The notes: generated from the letters alone by a model not told the origin. A stretch of DNA of 64,000 bases from Aequorivita sp. CIP111184 (GCF_900489465.1 NZ_UEFQ01000013.1:186001-250000); one strand, 5' to 3'. Shown: positions 45,785-56,537, counted from the stretch's first letter. A program made the numbers and translations.

Positions 45785-47788
45785 CTATTTATAGGATCTC
45801 GATTTAACTTCAATATTCTCGTATTCCAATTCTTCTTTATGGAGAATTTCAGTGCCAGGATCTCCAGTATATTCCCAAGCGGCAACGTACATAAAGTTTT
45901 CATCGTCTCGTAGCGCCTCTCCTTCTTCTGTTTGGTATTCTTCACGGAAGTGACCACCACAAGATTCATTTCTATGCAATGCATCTTTTGCGAATAATTC
46001 ACCTAATTCTAAAAAATCTGCAACCCGTGTAGCTTTTTCAAGCTCGGCATTCATTTCGTTCATATCTCCAGGAATCTTGACATCTCTCCAGAATTCTTCG
46101 CGCAAAGCTCTAATTTCAGTCATTGCCGATTTTAAGTCTGCTGCATTACGAGCCATTCCACATTTGTTCCACATAATATGGCCCAATTTTTTATGAAAAT
46201 GATCTACAGAATGTGTTCCTTTATTATTTATCAACTTCTCTAATAATTCACGAACTTTGTTTTCGGCTTCGTCGAATTCTTTCGAATCTGTTGGTATCTT
46301 TCCTGTTTTAATATCTTGCGCTAGATAATCGCCAATAGTATAAGGAAGCACAAAATAACCATCTGCTAAACCTTGCATAAGTGCTGAAGCTCCCAAACGG
46401 TTTGCGCCATGATCGCTAAAGTTAGCTTCTCCGGTTACGTAGCATCCGGGAATTGTAGACTGTAAGTCATAGTCTACCCAAACGCCACCCATAGTGTAAT
46501 GTACCGCAGGGTAAATCATCATTGGGGTTTCGTATGGATTTTCATCTACGATTTTCTCATACATCTGAAAAAGGTTACCGTATTTATCTTCAATTACTTT
46601 TTTTCCAAGTTTGATAACTTCTTCTGAAGATGGATTGTGGTTTCCGTGGATTCCAGCTTGCTCTTTTCCGTAGCGTTCAATTGCCGTAGCAAAGTCTAAG
46701 AAAACAGCTTGTCCGGTTTTGTTTACACCATATCCAGCATCACATCTTTCTTTTGCAGCTCGCGAAGCAACATCACGTGGCACCAAGTTTCCAAAAGATG
46801 GATATCTTCTTTCCAAGTAATAATCTCTTTCTTCTGCTGAAAGATCGTTCGGTTTTTTCTTTCCTTGACGAATTGCTTCAGCATCTTCCATTTTCTTCGG
46901 AACCCAAATTCTACCATCGTTACGTAAAGATTCAGACATCAAAGTCAGCTTACTTTGATGATCTCCCGAAACAGGAATACATGTTGGGTGAATTTGTGTA
47001 TAACAGGGGTTTGCAAAATAAGCCCCTCTTTTATGAATTTTCCAAGAAGCAGTAACGTTGCTTCCCATAGCATTTGTTGAAAGGAAGAATACGTTTCCAT
47101 AACCACCCGAAGCAATTACAACAGCGTGAGCGGAATGTCTTTCTATTTTACCAGAAACCAAATCGCGAGCAATAATACCTCTTGCCTTTCCATCAACGAT
47201 TACTAGATCTAGCATTTCGTGACGGTTATACGGTGTAATTTTTCCCCGGTTTATTTGGCGGTTCATTGCAGAGTAAGCTCCCAATAATAATTGCTGGCCG
47301 GTTTGTCCTTTTGCATAAAATGTACGCGAAACCAAAACGCCACCAAAAGAACGGTTATCCAAATATCCGCCATATTCACGTGCAAAGGGAACACCCTGTG
47401 CCACGCATTGGTCAATAATATTTGCAGAAACCTCAGCAAGACGGTACACATTTCCTTCGCGAGAACGGTAATCGCCACCTTTTACGGTATCATAAAATAA
47501 TCGATAGTTTGAATCACCATCGCCTTGGTAATTTTTTGCGGCATTGATACCTCCTTGTGCAGCAATAGAGTGAGCACGTCGCGGAGAATCTTGATAGCAA
47601 AATGTTTTTACGTTATAGCCTAATTCAGCAAGAGTTGCTGCGGCACTTCCGCCGGCAAGACCAGTTCCTACTACAATTACGTCGATGTTACGTTTGTTAG
47701 CCGGGTTAACTAGGTTAATATCGTTTTTATAATTTGTCCACTTATCTGCTAAGGGTCCTTTTGGGATTTTTGAATCTAATGTTGACAT
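45785..47788 (-). CDS. sdhA: Succinate dehydrogenase/fumarate reductase flavoprotein subunit
   Basis: A 667-residue catalytic subunit. The dinucleotide fold is [19 protein letters not shown]; the covalent FAD is expected on the His of [13 protein letters not shown]; active-site blocks [14 protein letters not shown] and GGVWVDYDL are present. The B-type (menaquinone) architecture with a single cytochrome b subunit is typical of Bacteroidota. Middle gene of sdhCAB. Confidence 0.98.
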   Translation of the reverse strand: MSTLDSKIPKGPLADKWTNYKNDINLVNPANKRNIDVIVVGTGLAGGSAAATLAELGYNVKTFCYQDSPRRAHSIAAQGGINAAKNYQGDGDSNYRLFYDTVKGGDYRSREGNVYRLAEVSANIIDQCVAQGVPFAREYGGYLDNRSFGGVLVSRTFYAKGQTGQQLLLGAYSAMNRQINRGKITPYNRHEMLDLVIVDGKARGIIARDLVSGKIERHSAHAVVIASGGYGNVFFLSTNAMGSNVTASWKIHKRGAYFANPCYTQIHPTCIPVSGDHQSKLTLMSESLRNDGRIWVPKKMEDAEAIRQGKKKPNDLSAEERDYYLERRYPSFGNLVPRDVASRAAKERCDAGYGVNKTGQAVFLDFATAIERYGKEQAGIHGNHNPSSEEVIKLGKKVIEDKYGNLFQMYEKIVDENPYETPMMIYPAVHYTMGGVWVDYDLQSTIPGCYVTGEANFSDHGANRLGASALMQGLADGYFVLPYTIGDYLAQDIKTGKIPTDSKEFDEAENKVRELLEKLINNKGTHSVDHFHKKLGHIMWNKCGMARNAADLKSAMTEIRALREEFWRDVKIPGDMNEMNAELEKATRVADFLELGELFAKDALHRNESCGGHFREEYQTEEGEALRDDENFMYVAAWEYTGDPGTEILHKEELEYENIEVKSRSYK

Positions 47789-47808
47789 AGCGTTGCGTTT
47801 CGTGGTGA

Positions 47809-48465
47809 TTATTGATTAAAGTGAAGGTATAGCGCAATAAATATAAATCCTAAAGGAATAAATATTGCATAAAACTGCGTAAACCCTCTTAAGCCTTTTG
47901 AATACTTATTGTTCCAGCCCATACTTTGAAAAGATGAAGAAAAGCCGTGCCAAAGGTGAAGGGCCAAAAGTACAAATGCCAAGCAGTATAAACCTGTTCG
48001 CACAGGGCTTTCAAATTTATGGACCAACTCTGGGTAATAACGAGTGGCATCCAGTGGATTGCTTTCAATGTATTTGTGGATTATTTCAGGGAACCAAAAA
48101 TCGTAAAAGTGAAGTCCCAAAAAAGCTAAAATAACAGCGCCACTAATAATCATATTTCGTGAAGCCCACGTAGAATTTCTATTTCCTTTGAAAGATTTAT
48201 AGCTAATCTGTCTTGCATTATTGTTTCTAATCTCTAGTACAATTCCCATTATAAAGTGGAAAACAACCCCAAAGATCAGGACCGGTTGCAGGATAAACTG
48301 CACCAAAATGTTATGCCCCATAAAATGGGACCAACTGTTGAATGTTTCGGGATCTATTACCGAAGTTATGTTGATGGTAAAATGTTGTGCTAAGAAAAAC
48401 ACAAGAAATAAGCCCGAAAGTGCCATAGCAACTTTTCGTGCAATTGAAGAGGATAGTATTGCCAT
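47809..48465 (-). CDS. sdhC: Succinate dehydrogenase cytochrome b subunit
   Basis: A 218-residue membrane anchor with five predicted helices and conserved His residues for two b haems ([35 protein letters not shown]). This is the single large-subunit form of B-type enzymes. First gene of the operon; its promoter is at 48493-48523. Confidence 0.95.
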   Translation of the reverse strand: MAILSSSIARKVAMALSGLFLVFFLAQHFTINITSVIDPETFNSWSHFMGHNILVQFILQPVLIFGVVFHFIMGIVLEIRNNNARQISYKSFKGNRNSTWASRNMIISGAVILAFLGLHFYDFWFPEIIHKYIESNPLDATRYYPELVHKFESPVRTGLYCLAFVLLALHLWHGFSSSFQSMGWNNKYSKGLRGFTQFYAIFIPLGFIFIALYLHFNQ

Positions 48466-48492
48466 TATGGTTTTATTTCAAGAATAGTTGTG

Positions 48493-48523
48493 CAAAAATA
48501 CGTTACACAAAATTGAATGCCAA
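48493..48523 (-). promoter_or_regulatory. Promoter of sdhCAB
   Basis: On the minus strand TTG (48523-48521), a 20-base spacer and TATTTTTG (48500-48493), 28 bases before the sdhC ATG. Confidence 0.75.
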
Positions 48524-48566
48524 AGAAATATCTTAATAGTATCTTATTTAGATTTGTTATAACAAA

Positions 48567-48594
48567 AAAACCATTCACTTTCGCGAATGGTTTT
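48567..48594 (-). terminator. Terminator of the T9SS cargo gene at 48617
   Basis: AAAACCATTC (48567-48576) pairs with GAATGGTTTT (48585-48594), followed by T on the minus strand. It isolates this gene from sdhCAB downstream. Confidence 0.8.
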
Positions 48595-48616
48595 CTTAAT
48601 AGCTTGAAAATTCTAT

Positions 48617-49726
48617 TTATTGAACTACTAATTTTTTAGTAGCTGTTGATTTATTTTGTGTAACACTTACTAGATAAACACCAGCTTTTAGTGAAGAAAT
48701 ATTCAACTCTGTACCAGTAACTGTAGTATTGGCAACTTGTTTACCTAAAACATCATAAATCACTACATGCTTTTCTCCAGCAACAGAAGTGTTGATGTTA
48801 ACTTTTCCGCTTGCAGGATTTGGAGATAGACTGAAGTTTGAAAGAGTGTTATCATTAACACCAGCAGTTTCTGCTAACTCAACTCCAAATAATTGATCAG
48901 ATGGAGTACCTTGGCTCACACCAACGATAGTTACTTTTCCCGGTACTACTTCATCAGAAATAAATAAACCACCAGCTATACCAGTGTTACCACCTGGCTG
49001 TCCAGATAAATTATAGTCATAAACAACACCAGTTGGAGTTCCACCAGGAAGTTGTAGTTGTACAACTAAATCTCCACCACCAGCAGTAGTTTGGTCGTGA
49101 ATCCATAAGTATGGTCCACCAGGAGTTACTAAATCAACCGCACCACCATAAATAGCTGTTCCGTGAGTTGCTAAAGGAATTACAGATAGTTCACTACCAT
49201 TCAAATCAAAAGAAGCTATATCTGAACTAAAGTTACCAGTCCAAAATCCACCGTTTCCACCATCAAGTGTAGGATCGTAAGCAACCATTCTTGCAGTAGC
49301 ATTAGTAGAAGGTGTAATGGTAATAGTATTATCAATAGTTCTGCTAACAGGATCAATTAAATAAACTTGTGTTCCCGCAGTTCCTATGTAAACGTTAGTG
49401 CCATCCCAACTCATAGAACGGGTTCCAGTAACACCAGGAATAGAGAATGTTTCCATTAGGTTTCCATTAATATCTAATACATGGATAAAATCTGAAGCCC
49501 ATGCTGAAACCCAAAAATTTCCATTAACGAAGCATACTCCGGCATTTCCTTGAGCACCAATATTGGCGCCAATGTCGTAGTTAAAAAGAAGGTCAAAAAG
49601 TGCATTTGTATTCTCAGTACTCGGGGTACCTTGAACGATAGGTGCAACTTCCGCATTTTGTGCATAGTTAGAAACACTAGTTCCTAAAGCAAGCATAATT
49701 GAAAGTGTAAGTAATTTTTTCATCAT
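48617..49726 (-). CDS. Secreted protein with T9SS type A sorting domain
   Basis: A 369-residue protein. The signal peptide ends near NYAQ. The body is beta-propeller-like, with repeated blades such as FVNGNFWVSAWASDFIHVLDINGNL and DGTNVYIGTAGTQVYLIDP. The last 80 residues are a T9SS type A sorting domain (SPNPASGKVNI, VVIYDVLGKQV, LKAGVYLVSV, KKLVVQ). Predicted to be exported and attached to the cell surface or released. No catalytic motif is visible. Confidence 0.88.
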   Translation of the reverse strand: MMKKLLTLSIMLALGTSVSNYAQNAEVAPIVQGTPSTENTNALFDLLFNYDIGANIGAQGNAGVCFVNGNFWVSAWASDFIHVLDINGNLMETFSIPGVTGTRSMSWDGTNVYIGTAGTQVYLIDPVSRTIDNTITITPSTNATARMVAYDPTLDGGNGGFWTGNFSSDIASFDLNGSELSVIPLATHGTAIYGGAVDLVTPGGPYLWIHDQTTAGGGDLVVQLQLPGGTPTGVVYDYNLSGQPGGNTGIAGGLFISDEVVPGKVTIVGVSQGTPSDQLFGVELAETAGVNDNTLSNFSLSPNPASGKVNINTSVAGEKHVVIYDVLGKQVANTTVTGTELNISSLKAGVYLVSVTQNKSTATKKLVVQ

Positions 49727-49762
49727 GTTAAGTTTTTAAAGTTATACATCAAATGTAGTAAA

Positions 49763-52603
49763 TTATTTAATTTTAATTGAAATTGATTGAACTTTAGACA
49801 ATAAATTTACACTTAAAGTATAAATCCCTTTTTGTAGATAGAACTTCCCGTTTTCAGCTTTTTTTATTTTTGTATCGGTTTTATCAAAAAACTTACTTCC
49901 TTTTTCAGAAATGGAAAGGTCATAATCTACACCATTCACACCTTTCACTGCATTAACAGAAAGACTTTGCAGCTCCTTTCCGTCTTCGGCTTTAATAGTT
50001 ATTTCTGCCTTTCCGCTTTGTGGGCTGTAAAACTGAATTTTAATTTTTGGTTCATTAACTTCGCCCCAAGTACTATATTTACTGCCCCAACGGGGTGAAA
50101 AATTTATTGTGTCCATTTCAGCGATAACCACTTCATCTTTATTGCCTTCGTTCAGTTTTTGAAGCAGCGCAATATCTGCCACATAAAGCGATCTTCCGTG
50201 GGTTCCCAAAACCAAATCTTTTGCTTCTGGTTGAATTACCAAATCGTGGATTGCAACATTGGGCAAATTTTCTGAAAACACTTCCCAACTTTCACCGCGA
50301 TTGAAGGAAACATAAGCCCCGTTATCAGTTCCTAAGTACAGCAAGTTTTCATTTACCGGATCTTCTCTAATTACGTTTACTGATGAAGCGGGTAAATTTC
50401 CGCTAATGTCTTTCCAAGTAGCACCATAGTTTTCACTCACAAAAACATACGGTTTAAAATCATCCCAACGATAGCCATTCAGTGTAACGAAAACACGCTC
50501 TTTTTTATGGGAAGAAGCAATCACGCGGCTCACCCAAAGATCTTTGGGGAAACTGCCTGAAATAGCTGTCCAATTTCCGCCGGCATCTTTTGAAACATAA
50601 ACCAACCCATCGTCACTACCCGTATACAACAGTCCAAACTGGAAAATTGATTCACTAATACTGGTTAAAGTTCCGTAGGCTACATTACCGGGTTTTCCGC
50701 CTTGCGTTAAATCTTCGGAAATTGCCGTCCAGTCATCACCTTGGTTCATACTTCGCATCAATTTATTTCCACCCAAATAAAGAATATCCTGATTGTGCAC
50801 ACTCAACAAAATTGGTGTTTGCCAGTTAAAGCGATACGGACTATCGCCCAATTCATGTTTTGGCTGAATGTAAACCGGCTCAGCACCGTTTCGGTTCAAT
50901 CTGTAATAATTTCCAAACTGAAAACCTGTATAAACAACATTACTGTTTCGGCTATCAATTTGCACCTGCATCCCATCACCTCCAAAAATAAATTCATACG
51001 GATATTTCCCTTCCTGCAACCAGCCAGAGCTTGCCTCATAATCGTGCGGGCCAACCCAAACGCCATTATCCTGCAAGCCACCGTAAACGCTGTAATTTTT
51101 TTCGTGATCTACATTCACAGAATAAAATTGTCCAACTGCTGGGCTATTATTCTTTATCCAAGTTTTGCCGTCATCGTAACTTATATTTACGCCGCCATCA
51201 TTGCCATCAATTAAATGGCCGGGCATTTTTGGGTCTATCCACAATGCGTGATGATCGCCGTGGACGTTATCTGCATCTATGGTTTCAAAAGTTTTTCCGC
51301 CGTCGGAAGATTTTAGGATTGGTACTCCGTAAACATATATTTTGTTGGCATCGCTGGGATCCACATGAATTTTTCCGAAGTAATAACCATAGGAATAATA
51401 CAGATCATCCAAAAAACCTTCGTGGGTTTTCTTCCAAGTTTTGCCTCCATCTGTACTTTTGTAAACCTCAGCACCTATAACCGGCGTGTCAAAAAGGGCG
51501 CTGTTTGCGTCTTCCAAATATTTCGCTAAATCTTCAGGTTTTACGGTGCCTATACGCACCATTTGTTTTACGTTTTCCGAACGGTATTTTTCCTGAAAAC
51601 CATTCATTTTTAAAAATTGATTCAATTTTTTATCATCTAAAGCAAGAAAGGCAGCCACGTCCATTTTTTTGAAATCATCTTTGGAGAGAATCTCATTATC
51701 TTCTTTTTTAGCTTCTTCTTTTCTGTGGAATTGATTGTCAACAATTAAATAAACTGTATTGTCATCTACCACAGCAGTGCCCATTCTCCCCATCCCTTTT
51801 CCTATTGGCAGACCACTATTTTCGGTTGAAATTTTTACCCAAGTACTTCCCGCATCTGTGCTTTTATAAATTCCGCTGCCTTCGCCGCTGCCTTCAAAAT
51901 TCCACGCTTTGCGGTCTTTGTCCCACGCGGCGGCATACATTGTATTGAAATTTTTAGGATTGGTTGAAATCTCAATAATCCCAGTTTTGTTATTTATAAA
52001 AAGTGTTTTGCTCCATGTTTTTCCGCCATCGGTGGTTTTAAAAACACCTCTTTCCTCATTTGTGGAATACAAATGTCCAACCGCCCCAACAATAACTTCG
52101 TTTGGATTTGCTGGATTTATAAGAATACTGCTAATATGATGACTATCGGTAAGCCCAACATTTTGCCAGGTTTTTCCTTTGTCATCGCTTTTCAGCAAAC
52201 CAATTCCTGCATACGAAGAACGGGAGGCATTTACTTCACCAGTTCCTACCCAAATAGTTCCGCTTTTCCAATCAACCGCCACGCAACCTACGTTCTGCGT
52301 TGGGCTGCTGTCCATTACAGGCGTGAAAGATGTGCCATTATTGTTGGTGTGCCAAAGTCCGCCGCTGGCGTAGCCCACATAAAATTCTGTTGGATTGTTT
52401 GGATTTACGGCAAAATCTACCACGCGGCCGCTCATAATACTGGGTCCAATACTTTTGAAAGGAAGGTCTTTTACAGAAGATGCCTGCGCCAATTGAGTTT
52501 TTTGTTGAATACTGCTTGATACGATTGTTGCGGGTGTATCTGTTTTTTGTGAAAAAGCGATCGCAGTAGCTAGGCAGAATGCCGAAAGAAAAAGTTTGTT
52601 CAT
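49763..52603 (-). CDS. Sortilin-like/BNR-repeat secreted protein
   Basis: A 946-residue protein with signal peptide (ends AFSQ). It contains about ten Asp-box (SxDxGxTW) motifs, for example KTTDGGKTWSKT, STDAGSTWVKI, STDGGKTWKK and SYDDGKTWIKN. These mark one large or two smaller propellers of the VPS10/sortilin-like type. Homologues are annotated as glycosyl hydrolases, but no catalytic residues can be assigned here. The end (SVNLLSKVQSISIKIK) is not a standard T9SS domain. 36 bases separate it from the downstream T9SS cargo gene, so they may be co-transcribed. Confidence 0.85.
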   Translation of the reverse strand: MNKLFLSAFCLATAIAFSQKTDTPATIVSSSIQQKTQLAQASSVKDLPFKSIGPSIMSGRVVDFAVNPNNPTEFYVGYASGGLWHTNNNGTSFTPVMDSSPTQNVGCVAVDWKSGTIWVGTGEVNASRSSYAGIGLLKSDDKGKTWQNVGLTDSHHISSILINPANPNEVIVGAVGHLYSTNEERGVFKTTDGGKTWSKTLFINNKTGIIEISTNPKNFNTMYAAAWDKDRKAWNFEGSGEGSGIYKSTDAGSTWVKISTENSGLPIGKGMGRMGTAVVDDNTVYLIVDNQFHRKEEAKKEDNEILSKDDFKKMDVAAFLALDDKKLNQFLKMNGFQEKYRSENVKQMVRIGTVKPEDLAKYLEDANSALFDTPVIGAEVYKSTDGGKTWKKTHEGFLDDLYYSYGYYFGKIHVDPSDANKIYVYGVPILKSSDGGKTFETIDADNVHGDHHALWIDPKMPGHLIDGNDGGVNISYDDGKTWIKNNSPAVGQFYSVNVDHEKNYSVYGGLQDNGVWVGPHDYEASSGWLQEGKYPYEFIFGGDGMQVQIDSRNSNVVYTGFQFGNYYRLNRNGAEPVYIQPKHELGDSPYRFNWQTPILLSVHNQDILYLGGNKLMRSMNQGDDWTAISEDLTQGGKPGNVAYGTLTSISESIFQFGLLYTGSDDGLVYVSKDAGGNWTAISGSFPKDLWVSRVIASSHKKERVFVTLNGYRWDDFKPYVFVSENYGATWKDISGNLPASSVNVIREDPVNENLLYLGTDNGAYVSFNRGESWEVFSENLPNVAIHDLVIQPEAKDLVLGTHGRSLYVADIALLQKLNEGNKDEVVIAEMDTINFSPRWGSKYSTWGEVNEPKIKIQFYSPQSGKAEITIKAEDGKELQSLSVNAVKGVNGVDYDLSISEKGSKFFDKTDTKIKKAENGKFYLQKGIYTLSVNLLSKVQSISIKIK

Positions 52604-52741
52604 GTATTTGATTTTGAAAAGTTGAAGGTAATTAAATGGGGCCGGTTTTGCAATGATTTAATTTAGCGATGAGGAATTAGCGATGGCGGTGAAGGGGAAT
52701 TTTTGGTATATTTGAGTTGGACTACTTTAAAAACTAGACCC

Positions 52742-53566
52742 ATGAAATTACTCTTCATCTCTTTTATGCTTTTTTCGGTTTCCCTTTGTTATGGTCAATT
52801 TCCATTTGAAACCGGCTTTGAAACCCAAACTTTTGAAGATTGGATGAACTCTGATGGCTCTGTAACCAATTTGTCTATAGAACAACCGGGAGCCCCAAAT
52901 TATGGAACCTATTATTTAAGGAAGAATTGTGACGGAACTAATACAGTAAATGGTGAAATGGCTCTTAAAAACCCTACTTATTTCAATGCTGATTATTCTG
53001 ATGGCAGTGGTACAATTGCGTTTCGTGTAAAAAATGATAATGCGTTTGATCTCTATATACGTTCTGGATTTACAGATAATTCGGGAACAAAGATTGTTCA
53101 AACAACCCCAGTTATTGTAACCTCATCTCCGGGAAATTGGCAATCCGTATACTTTTCTGTATGGCAAGGATATTATACATTAATTGAAGGGCCAAATACA
53201 ATAAATGAAGTATTATCAGAGCCAGCTGAAATGTGGATAATTCACAATGAAGAAATTGCTTTTAATGGCGAATACGAAAATGGAAATTTTGAAATTGACA
53301 ATTTTGAAGGCTATTTCTTAGGGACAGAAGATTTTAAAAAGGATGCGGTCAGTGTTTATCCAGTTCCCACCAAAGATAAGGTTTACATAAAAACAACATC
53401 TTCAAAAATAAATCGAATTGAAGTTTATGATTTATTGGGCAGGAAGAAAAATATACAGCAAGCCAATTTTAACGAAGTAAATGTATCAACTCTTTCAGCT
53501 GGAGTTTATTTGCTTAAAATAATTTGTGATAGCGGTATTCAAACAAAGAAAATAATTAAAAGCTAG
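52742..53566 (+). CDS. Secreted protein with T9SS type A sorting domain
   Basis: The ATG at 52742 is chosen because MKLLFISFMLFSVSLCYGQ is a signal peptide; the open frame to 52703 adds 13 unlikely residues. About 274 residues. The middle (FETGFETQTFEDW, GTIAFRVKNDNAF, GNWQSVYFSVW) is a jelly-roll-like sandwich resembling carbohydrate-binding or MAM-like modules. The C terminus is a T9SS sorting domain (VYPVPTKDKVYI, IEVYDLLGRKK, LSAGVYLLKI). Function unknown. Confidence 0.85.
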   Translation: MKLLFISFMLFSVSLCYGQFPFETGFETQTFEDWMNSDGSVTNLSIEQPGAPNYGTYYLRKNCDGTNTVNGEMALKNPTYFNADYSDGSGTIAFRVKNDNAFDLYIRSGFTDNSGTKIVQTTPVIVTSSPGNWQSVYFSVWQGYYTLIEGPNTINEVLSEPAEMWIIHNEEIAFNGEYENGNFEIDNFEGYFLGTEDFKKDAVSVYPVPTKDKVYIKTTSSKINRIEVYDLLGRKKNIQQANFNEVNVSTLSAGVYLLKIICDSGIQTKKIIKS

Positions 53567-53703
53567 AACAAGTTGTTCTGGAAATATCTTGCTTAAAACT
53601 TGATGGTTTTTAGCGAGACACTTAACTGTATCCCGATATATTTTAAAAATAATGACCCAAACATAACCAACATAATTAATACACTTTTAACCCTTTCTAC
53701 CGC

Positions 53704-53731
53704 TTGAATCACTTTGAAATAATTAATTTTG
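53704..53731 (+). promoter_or_regulatory. Promoter of pepP
   Basis: TTG (53704-53706), 17-base spacer and TAATTTTG (53724-53731), 22 bases before the pepP ATG. Confidence 0.6.
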
Positions 53732-53753
53732 AGGAAATTCATAAAACAATACG

Positions 53754-55046
53754 ATGAAGTACGATCAGATAGACAACAAACTCTACATCAAAAACCGAAA
53801 AAACTTTATGGCGCAAATGAAGCCAAAAAGTGTAGCGGTTTTCAATAGTAACGATATATATCCAATTGGCGCTGATAGCACCATGCCTTTTCAACAAGCG
53901 CGAGATATTTTTTATCTAACTGGTGCAGATCAAGAGGAGACAATCTTAGTTCTTTTTCCAGATGCTCCAAACAAAGAACACCGCGAAATGCTTTTTGTTC
54001 GCGAAACCAATGACCACATTGCAGTTTGGGAAGGCGAAAAACTTACCAAAGAAAAAGGCACTGAGGTAAGTGGGATAAAATCTGTTTATTGGCTAAAGGA
54101 ATTTGACAAGATTTTCTTTGAAGTAATGACGCAAGCTGAGCGCATCTATTTCAACACAAACGAACATTACCGCCAAAGCGTAGAAACGGAAACTCGCGAG
54201 GATCGTTTCATCAAAACCACAAAAGAAAAATTCCCTGCACACAGTTGGGAGCGCAGCAATCCAATATTACAGGGATTGCGTTCCGTAAAAGATAAAATTG
54301 AAATTGACCTGCTTCAACAGGCGTGTAACATCACCGAAAAAGGATTTAGAAGAATATTAAATTTCGTTAAACCCGGTGTATGGGAATACGAAATTGAAGC
54401 CGAATTTATGCACGAGTTTTTAAGAAATCGTTCTCGTGGCTTCGCTTACACACCAATTGTGGCAAGTGGCAACAATGCAAATGTGCTTCATTATATTGAA
54501 AATAACCAACAGTGTAAAAAAGGCGATCTTATTCTATTGGATGTAGGCGCGGAATACGCCAACTATTCAAGCGATATGACCAGAACCATTCCTGTTAGCG
54601 GAAAATTCAGCAAACGCCAACGCGAAGTTTACAACGCTGTAAAACGCGTAAAAGACGATGCTACAAAAATGTTGGTTCCTGGAAATTACTGGAAAGAATA
54701 CCACGAAGAAGTGGGCAAATTGATGACCAAAGAACTTCTGGGCCTAAAACTTTTGGACAAAGCAGATGTAAAAAACGAAGACCCAAACTGGCCAGCCTAT
54801 AAAAAATATTTTATGCACGGCACCAGTCACCATATGGGACTTGACACGCATGATTACGGAGTGCTTTGGGAAAAGATGACCGAAGACATGGTCTTTACCG
54901 TTGAACCTGGAATCTATATTCCACAAGAGGGTTTCGGAATCCGTTTGGAGGATGATGTTGTTATTCAGAAAAAAGGAGAACCTTTCAACTTAATGCGCAA
55001 TATTCCCATTGAAGCGGAAGAGATTGAAGAGATTATGAATAAGTAG
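53754..55046 (+). CDS. pepP: Xaa-Pro aminopeptidase (aminopeptidase P)
   Basis: A 430-residue M24B metallopeptidase removing N-terminal residues before proline. The N-terminal creatinase-like domain covers about 1-165. The dinuclear metal ligands are in LLDVGAEYANYSSDMTRT (two Asp), GTSHHMGLDTHD (His), VEPGIYI (Glu) and IRLEDDVV (Glu). Length and layout are normal. Confidence 0.95.
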   Translation: MKYDQIDNKLYIKNRKNFMAQMKPKSVAVFNSNDIYPIGADSTMPFQQARDIFYLTGADQEETILVLFPDAPNKEHREMLFVRETNDHIAVWEGEKLTKEKGTEVSGIKSVYWLKEFDKIFFEVMTQAERIYFNTNEHYRQSVETETREDRFIKTTKEKFPAHSWERSNPILQGLRSVKDKIEIDLLQQACNITEKGFRRILNFVKPGVWEYEIEAEFMHEFLRNRSRGFAYTPIVASGNNANVLHYIENNQQCKKGDLILLDVGAEYANYSSDMTRTIPVSGKFSKRQREVYNAVKRVKDDATKMLVPGNYWKEYHEEVGKLMTKELLGLKLLDKADVKNEDPNWPAYKKYFMHGTSHHMGLDTHDYGVLWEKMTEDMVFTVEPGIYIPQEGFGIRLEDDVVIQKKGEPFNLMRNIPIEAEEIEEIMNK

Positions 55047-55068
55047 AAAATTGAATAAAGATTAAAGC

Positions 55069-55105
55069 AAAAAGACTTAAAGAGAATTTCTTTTTAAGTC
55101 TTTTT
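55069..55105 (+). terminator. Terminator after pepP
   Basis: AAAAAGACTTAAA (55069-55081) pairs with TTTAAGTCTTTTT (55093-55105), an 11-base loop between. Ends in the T tract. Confidence 0.8.
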
Positions 55106-55120
55106 TATAAAACAACATTA

Positions 55121-55435
55121 ATGGAAACATCATATATCTATGTTGGCATTTTTCTCATCCTACTTGGAATTCTCATAAAGCATTTCAAACTCTATTTTCT
55201 CATCGCCGGCTACAACACTATGAGTAAAGTCGAAAAAGAAAAAGTGAAGATTGAAAAAGTGGCTGTTCTATTAAGAAACGTATTAGTTATTATAGGGCTT
55301 TCAATGATTTTGTTGGGTTTTGCCAATTCGAATATGGAAAATCCTCAAATAGCCAACTATCTGTTTTTTCCAATTGTTATTGGAAGTGTTATTTACCTTC
55401 TCGTTAAATCTAATTCTAAAGCCTTTAAAAAATAG
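55121..55435 (+). CDS. DUF3784-type small membrane protein
   Basis: A 104-residue protein with three predicted helices (about 5-28, 50-68 and 77-96). The motif AGYNTMSKVEKEKVKIEKV between helices 1 and 2 is the DUF3784 signature. Function unknown. The following hydrolase gene starts 22 bases after its stop. Confidence 0.75.
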   Translation: METSYIYVGIFLILLGILIKHFKLYFLIAGYNTMSKVEKEKVKIEKVAVLLRNVLVIIGLSMILLGFANSNMENPQIANYLFFPIVIGSVIYLLVKSNSKAFKK

Positions 55436-55457
55436 GTTTTACACACCTTTTCAGAAC

Positions 55458-56228
55458 ATGACTTTTCACTATAAAAATATTCCAATTCATTATGAAATTT
55501 CAGGAAACGGCCCATCACTTGTCTTGCTTCACGGTTTTTTGGAAAGTTCTACAATGTGGAATTCTTTGATTCCACAGTTTTCAAAAAACAATACTATAGT
55601 TACAATTAATTTTCCCGGTCATGGAAAAAGCGGTGTAATTTCAGAAATTCATTCTATGGAGTTAATGGCTGAGGTTGTAAATGAATTACTTCAACATTTG
55701 CAGATTTCATCAGCAACTTTAATAGGTCATTCCATGGGCGGCTACGTGGCTTTGGCTTACGCCGAAATGTTTACTGAAAAGATTGAAAAACTAATACTTC
55801 TCAATTCTACTCCCATAGCAGATTCTGAAGAAAAAAAAGAAAACCGAAATAGAGCTTTAAAAGTTATTGATCAAAACCCGCAAGCTTATATTAGTATGGC
55901 TATCGGGAATCTTTTTGCTAAAACTTCGCGTCAAAAATATTCCTCAGAAATAGAAGCTTTAAAAAAAGAAGCCTATTCATTTCCCGTGGAAGGTATAAAA
56001 GCTGCAATAAAAGGAATGCGCGACCGAAAAGACCGCACTGAAATACTGAAGAATTTCAACAAAGAGAAATATATGATCTTGGCAGAAGAGGATCCTATTT
56101 TATTGCTTTCGGAAACAATTGAGGTCGCTGAGAAATGTAATGTTTCACTAAAAATAATTGAAGGAGGTCATATCAGTACAATAGAAAATCGTGATTTTAT
56201 TGCGAATTATTTACATTTTATCCTGTAA
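55458..56228 (+). CDS. Alpha/beta hydrolase (MenH/BioH-like)
   Basis: About 256 residues from the ATG at 55458, where MTFHYKNIPIHYE is the normal family start; the frame to 55374 overlaps the preceding gene. The oxyanion block is LLHGFLESSTMW, the nucleophile elbow IGHSMGGYVAL, the acid residue in EEDPILL and the catalytic His in EGGHIST. An intact hydrolase, unlike the protein at 19255. Substrate unknown. Confidence 0.9.
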   Translation: MTFHYKNIPIHYEISGNGPSLVLLHGFLESSTMWNSLIPQFSKNNTIVTINFPGHGKSGVISEIHSMELMAEVVNELLQHLQISSATLIGHSMGGYVALAYAEMFTEKIEKLILLNSTPIADSEEKKENRNRALKVIDQNPQAYISMAIGNLFAKTSRQKYSSEIEALKKEAYSFPVEGIKAAIKGMRDRKDRTEILKNFNKEKYMILAEEDPILLLSETIEVAEKCNVSLKIIEGGHISTIENRDFIANYLHFIL

Positions 56229-56291
56229 AGTTTGCACTTTATCTAAAAATATGTTAATATTGATTCACTAACCCCAATTAAATTAACATAG

Positions 56292-56537
56292 ATGGATAAA
56301 GTTACGCCCCAAAGCCAAACTCCAATCTTGAGCCTTGTATGCACTGCATTTGGCCATGATTACATTGTAACCCGAAAAATTACTGACCATATTAGCGAGT
56401 ATAAATGTACTTGTTGTGGCAGGGAGGTTTCAAACAGCTATTCTGGTAAATTTGAAGCACTTACCTATAAACAACGCGAAGTTAATGAGTGCTTGTCTTC
56501 ATTCTTTAGAAAAAAGAAAAGAATTTCAATCCATTAG
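56292..56537 (+). CDS. Small Cys/His zinc-ribbon-like protein
   Basis: An 81-residue protein with Cys17, His22 and Cys39, Cys41, Cys42 arranged as CTAFGHDY and KCTCCGRE. This looks like a CxxxxH...CxxC zinc ribbon close to DUF1660, better known from phages. The ending is basic (FFRKKKR). Small Flavobacteriia chromosomal relatives exist to my recollection. No phage genes are nearby. Confidence 0.65.
   Translation: MDKVTPQSQTPILSLVCTAFGHDYIVTRKITDHISEYKCTCCGREVSNSYSGKFEALTYKQREVNECLSSFFRKKKRISIH

Noticed and set aside
50741..51480. Long plus-strand frames opposite the BNR-repeat gene
   Set aside because: Antisense shadows of a repetitive gene with strong coding signal on the minus strand; products are low-quality with no domain.
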